Of a stretch of DNA of 32,134 bases, positions 27,999 through 32,134 are shown piece by piece. The notes beneath the pieces were generated by a model. It searched no databases, was not told the DNA's origin, and worked only from the letters and a program-made list of their open reading frames with translations. The position numbers were made by a program, and so were the translations under genes. The stretch is from the NCBI GenBank assembly GCA_003049485.1, contig PYST01000399.1:1-32134 (forward strand). Direction: 5' to 3'. Every line of letters begins with the position of its first letter. Positions within the stretch are counted from its first letter, which is position 1. This DNA comes from Ophioceras dolichostomum. Its lineage: Eukaryota > Ascomycota > Sordariomycetes > Magnaporthales > Ophioceraceae.

Positions 27999-30900
27999 GT
28001 CCGATGCAGCTCTTTTCTTGTTTTCTCCTTGTTGGGGGCGTCGAGAAGGAGGGCCGTCGGAATGTAGAAAGAGGCTTTCCCAACAGTGGAAAAATCATTC
28101 AGTCAATTATCATCAATTGCTTATATAACCTTAATTTTGCCCCCAATTCATGCCCCCACTCTAGCCGAGCCGATCTTCTGAAGAACTCAAAAATTTACCC
28201 CTCGGATGCTCCTCGATCTGCCCGCCCAACGGCACCAAAGTTGAGGTCCTAGTTCTGGCCGCCGGATTTATGGTCTCTTCGCCGAAGCGAATGACAACAA
28301 GCGGTGCAGGCTGAGGTCAGAAAGCGAATGCGACATCCAGGGCTCCAGGTTCGTTGAAGAACGAGATTGACTGACTTGGCGGACGGGAAATGCGTAGAGA
28401 TGCACACCTGCCAATTTCATCATAAAACCCAGGGTCTTATTTTTATCCCGAGTGGCAGGTGCTATGGAGGTGGCCTGTTAGCTGGCAAGGCAGTTTGCGA
28501 CTCGTTGGGGTTCTATTTTCCCCGACTTGCCGAGCCGGCCTTTGTCGGACTCGGACGACATTGGATTTGGTATCACTCGCTGCTGACGCCCTCTCTTACT
28601 GGTCTCCAAGTAATCCTACTGGCTGCATCTTATCGCGCTTCATCCGACCCGGCCACTGAGCCACGAAAGCTGGGTGGGCACTCTTTGGAGCTTGTCACCT
28701 TGTAAATGCGGTGAGATGTGTCGATCGGGGTGAGGATTCTGGGGATGTGGGGAGGGGATTCTGGGAGAACCGTCGAGGGATGGTGATGCCTCGTGCTCCC
28801 GGCAAGGTGGGAAGTCTGCCGGGTGGGATGTTTACCGAGTGTGATCCCGCAGCCTATTCCATGGCCACGGGCCGCAGATACAGACCGTAGACTAAAGCCA
28901 GGCATCCACAACAACCACCGACCTTGTCGATCCATATCATCCATGTCATACATCACAGAATCTTCTTCTTTCAGGCAGCGAGGTATCGTCCGTGGTCGTC
29001 CAAGGTCGCTGCGCATAATCCTTCTCAGGAACCGAGGTCGCTGGCGATACCTGCACCCACCTTGCCTGGCTGTCTAGCTGGCTGTCCAACAGGCTGAAAA
29101 AGAAGGTAGCCAAGGTAGCCAAGGTACCCGACTTGACCTTGTCGTCGGTGTCTTGCCCGCGCCGGTCGTCCGTTCTCGACCCTCGATGCGTGCCGGGTCT
29201 GATTCGGGTGGCATTGGGCATTGATCATGCCAGGGACAGGCAGTAAATGTCGCCGAGAAGTATCCTTTTCCTCTCCATCATTCTACTCCACTGCTTCCGG
29301 ACTCTCCAGCCCTCGAACAACGTGAGCTCATCCACCCACACCGTTCCTTGGTTCGCATCTGCATTTTCCTGTTGCCTTGTCTTCCTTCAAGCCACGTTCT
29401 GCTGTCGTCGTTGTAGGATCTACTCTAGCAAGCCACATCGATAGACCCTCGATTGCCATGTACAGGAAGGGGCCTTCGGGGCCTTATTGACTCCGACCTC
29501 TCTCAAGTCTGAAGGGGCCTGGGAAACGAAAAAGTTTTTTCTTCTTTTTTTTTTCTTTTGTTGTCTGTCTACAGTCACCTATGAGTGCAAATAATATTGA
29601 GTAGGTATAGAAAAAGATGGTACTCCCTTAGACCCGGTTTCTGTGCTGTGCGCTCTGCAGTCTGGACGTATCGCTTTCTTCATTCGGAAATCTCATAGGC
29701 CATGGGCAAAGGCTGGCCAGGCTGGCCGTGTTGGCATCCATCGTGAACAAGCTTGAAGCCTTCAGGTTTCATGTCTCGAAGCTGTCCATCAACAAACAGG
29801 AGACAACAGAAGTAGCCTGACCCCATACTCCCTCTCCAGAACCCCCTCTTCCTCCTTCTTTGTCTTCCGACGACCTGATCAAACACGGAGAAACACCAAT
29901 GGTGGTGAGAAGTTTCTAGGGTCTGGGCGGCGGTCTATTCTCTCATTAGGGGGTCGAGGGGGGTGGGCAAGAATCTCCGATTCGCCAGTGGAGCACACCA
30001 ACGCGGCGTGTGGACCAACAGAGGACGGCAACCGCCAGGCGTTTAAACAAGGTTGTGGAGCCGGCCAGAGGTTGCCAATTGGGCAGCCTAGAAGGATTCG
30101 CTTCGGTGGAAGTCTGACACCCTCCACTTCCAAACACACAGGCCGTTCAGGAGCCGTTGAGCAGGGTTATTGGCAAATGGGATGAAGGTGGATAAGTCCA
30201 GCCAGGGCTTAGTTGGAGAAGGCGACTGGCGCTTGAGTGGCTGATCCGTTGCACAGAACAGAACAGCCCTATGAAGCAATAGTATGCATTCACAGGAAGG
30301 AAGTGAAAAAAGGGAGGAGAGGGGCAAGAATTTGAACGGAACCGTCATCACCAATATCACCACTCTAACTATCACCACAACCACTATGTACACCATACAA
30401 CGATGCTCATGTCTGAGTTGGGATGAGCTGACACTTGGCATGTCAGAACTCCCGCCGCTTCCGCCGTCCGTTCCAGCCATCTTGTTCATACGCATGACAG
30501 TAAGTCAAGACAAACTTGGTAACAACACATACACAAGTTGAGATGCAGACAACCAAACTTGACTCCTTGGACTCAATATTTGCGGACGGATATGGCAGGT
30601 GGTTGGAAATGAGATTCCACCGCATACTTTCACCATCGACGCGTGCTGGAAGGACGAAGGGGCAATAGGGCAGAATGCTCAGTTCACCCACTATAGCTAT
30701 AGGGCTGAACAGCTAGGAGGCTTAACAGTGGGCTAGCTGCAGGTAGCCAAGCCACCCCATCCTCGCGGTCATTTTACTTCTCGTGGCCCGTCTCCGACTG
30801 CGGCCACAAGCCATCATTAGGTACCTAGGTAGACATCGCAACCTCGTAGTCCGACCGGGAGCGGAAGAGAAAACAAACAGGACACGCAACAGTGGGCAGC

Positions 30901-32134
30901 ACGAGGCAACAACAGCGAAAAGAACAGGCAGGCAATTTACAGCTTCAATTGCTGACCCAACCAACGACATCGACCGAATGCGCGACTAGACCTTGTCGAG
31001 GTTCTTTGTTGGCGATGAGGTCACCCAGTACGCACGTTAACCGGCCGGCCAGGCGTTGTGGTTATTGGGAGGGAGCGGCCCAGCGCGACTCTTCGATGCA
31101 ACAAGGAATCGGTACAGATGCACGCTCTAGGTGCCTGCGAGCCTACACCCACCATTCTCCAGCCGTCCTACTGTTAATTGATTCTCCGGACCATCCTGAG
31201 AAAACGAAATGCTACGTGAGAGAATCCTTCTATGCATACATCACGTCCAACGTGTTATATTACCAGCTTGCCACCAAAAACCTACCTGAATCAAGAAAGC
31301 TTCTGGAGTGGTCAGAGCCGGTAAATGGCATGGTACGCGTGACGCCACCTGACACCACCGCCACCACCTTGCAGAGCTTCAATGCTTGCTGTCGTCGCTG
31401 CTGTCGATCAACACGGCTAAAGCCCTGCCCGAAAAGGAGCTCTTTTCATAATCCACTCGGCGTTAGGCTAGACTCAGGCCGCAAGAGGGCGAGGGCTGCA
31501 CACGCAGAAACACGCAGAAGCCCACACGCAGCATGCACGCAGCTGGCAGCTTTTGAAATCCTTTCGCTCCTCCGCTGGTTGAACCATTGAACCGCAAACT
31601 TCCAGTCCCCTCTCATCATCCCTCTCATCTCACAGATCATAACTGGCCCCCCTGGTATTTTTTTGCCCGCTTTGGCACGCCAAGCCTTCTCCCGCAAACT
31701 CGCCGCCTCAGGCTCCACCAAAACTGATCTCTTCCATCTCCACCCCGCCTCCTTTTCCTTTGCCTCTGCCCGCCCCTGCCTCGTTCCTCTCAGGCCTAAG
31801 TTCGCTGGACGGGTACAAGGGAGGGCACTCCCCGACATAGATTCGCCCTGGATTCTAGGGGGGCGCTGCTCACATTTTAGAAGCTTACTCGCAGCACACC
31901 CAGAAGCACACCCTTCTCATCCACTGCATCCAAAATTCCAGACCTCCACCCACCTCAACAAGCGCTACATGGCCCTCCACCCGTCATCCCCTGGCCACCA
32001 CGCCGCCCGCCGCCCCTGCCCTGGCCAAAGCCCATCATCTCCTTATCGCTCCCTGTCCGCTGGGCCACTGACGGTAGCCACTAACCAGGAGACAGCCGAG
32101 CACCCACACACAACTTCCCTCCACCCTCCCCCTC
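27999..32134. other. 4.1 kb without a recognisable gene, to the window end
   Basis: The first few hundred bases are the AC19 promoter. Beyond that I find only short open frames without protein-like features, a tandem GGTAGCCAA-type repeat (29105-29129), a T-rich tract (29533-29559), a TACCTAGGTA palindrome (30822-30831), and CT- to C-rich sequence from about 31570 to the end. The latter resembles a fungal promoter or 5' leader reading rightwards, so a plus-strand gene may begin just past the window. Confidence 0.55.

Noticed and set aside
30088..30495. Minus-strand frame with a hydrophobic Val/Ile run, possible membrane protein
   Set aside because: The hydrophobic run comes from an ACCACAACC-type simple repeat on the plus strand; there is no other protein-like feature and no splice structure.
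1..32134. tRNA, 5S rRNA, transposon or CRISPR signatures
   Set aside because: Scanning by eye for T-loop motifs (GTTCGANTC on both strands), 5S-like sequence, terminal repeats and spaced direct repeats found nothing convincing; a covariance-model search would be needed to be sure.

Overview
The window looks like nuclear DNA of a filamentous ascomycete (Pezizomycotina, most like a Sordariomycete). Coding DNA is GC-rich, and introns are short (66-282 nt) with GTRNGT donors, CTAAC/CTGAC branch points and YAG acceptors. The proteins (eRF1, uL2, adenosine kinase, Bud31, NDUFA6, AC19) have fungal-type sequences. There is no operon structure, transposon, CRISPR array or recognisable tRNA/rRNA gene. 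Gene models were built by hand from splice signals plus remembered family conservation. No alignment or RNA evidence was available.

Layout: (1) 175-1665 minus, a secreted, probably GPI-anchored pepsin-type aspartic protease; (2) 1666-5419, a 3.8 kb gene-poor stretch; (3) 5690-7494 minus, eRF1 in five exons, followed by an in-frame open extension after its TGA; (4) 8143-8769 plus, a small Atg43/DUF1770 protein; (5) 9356-11740 minus, a DDT/WHIM-like acidic chromatin protein in five exons; (6) 11741-14034, gene-poor; (7) 14035-15342 plus, ribosomal protein uL2 in four exons; (8) 16068/16329-17737 plus, adenosine kinase with a possible mitochondrial presequence; (9) 18959-22322 minus, an EST1/SMG7-type protein in four exons; (10) 23458-24493 plus, a ZNF511-type zinc-finger protein; (11) 25095-25728 minus, splicing factor Bud31; (12) 26064-26934 plus, complex I LYR subunit NDUFA6; (13) 27115-27998 minus, RNA polymerase I/III subunit AC19; (14) 27999-32134, 4.1 kb without a recognisable gene, ending in a CT/C-rich tract that may lead into a gene beyond the window.

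The genes are mostly housekeeping: translation (eRF1, uL2), RNA surveillance and splicing (SMG7-like, Bud31), transcription and chromatin (AC19, WHIM-like), nucleoside salvage (adenosine kinase) and mitochondria (NDUFA6, Atg43). They do not form one pathway. The most interesting signals lie in how ordinary genes are built. The eRF1 gene ends in TGA-C followed by 89 open in-frame codons with a basic patch, and its last intron is 99 nt and stop-free. The adenosine kinase gene has an 87-codon upstream in-frame extension with no acidic residue, ending in a typical presequence-cleavage pattern. The Atg43-like protein carries an acidic-YREL candidate Atg8-binding motif.
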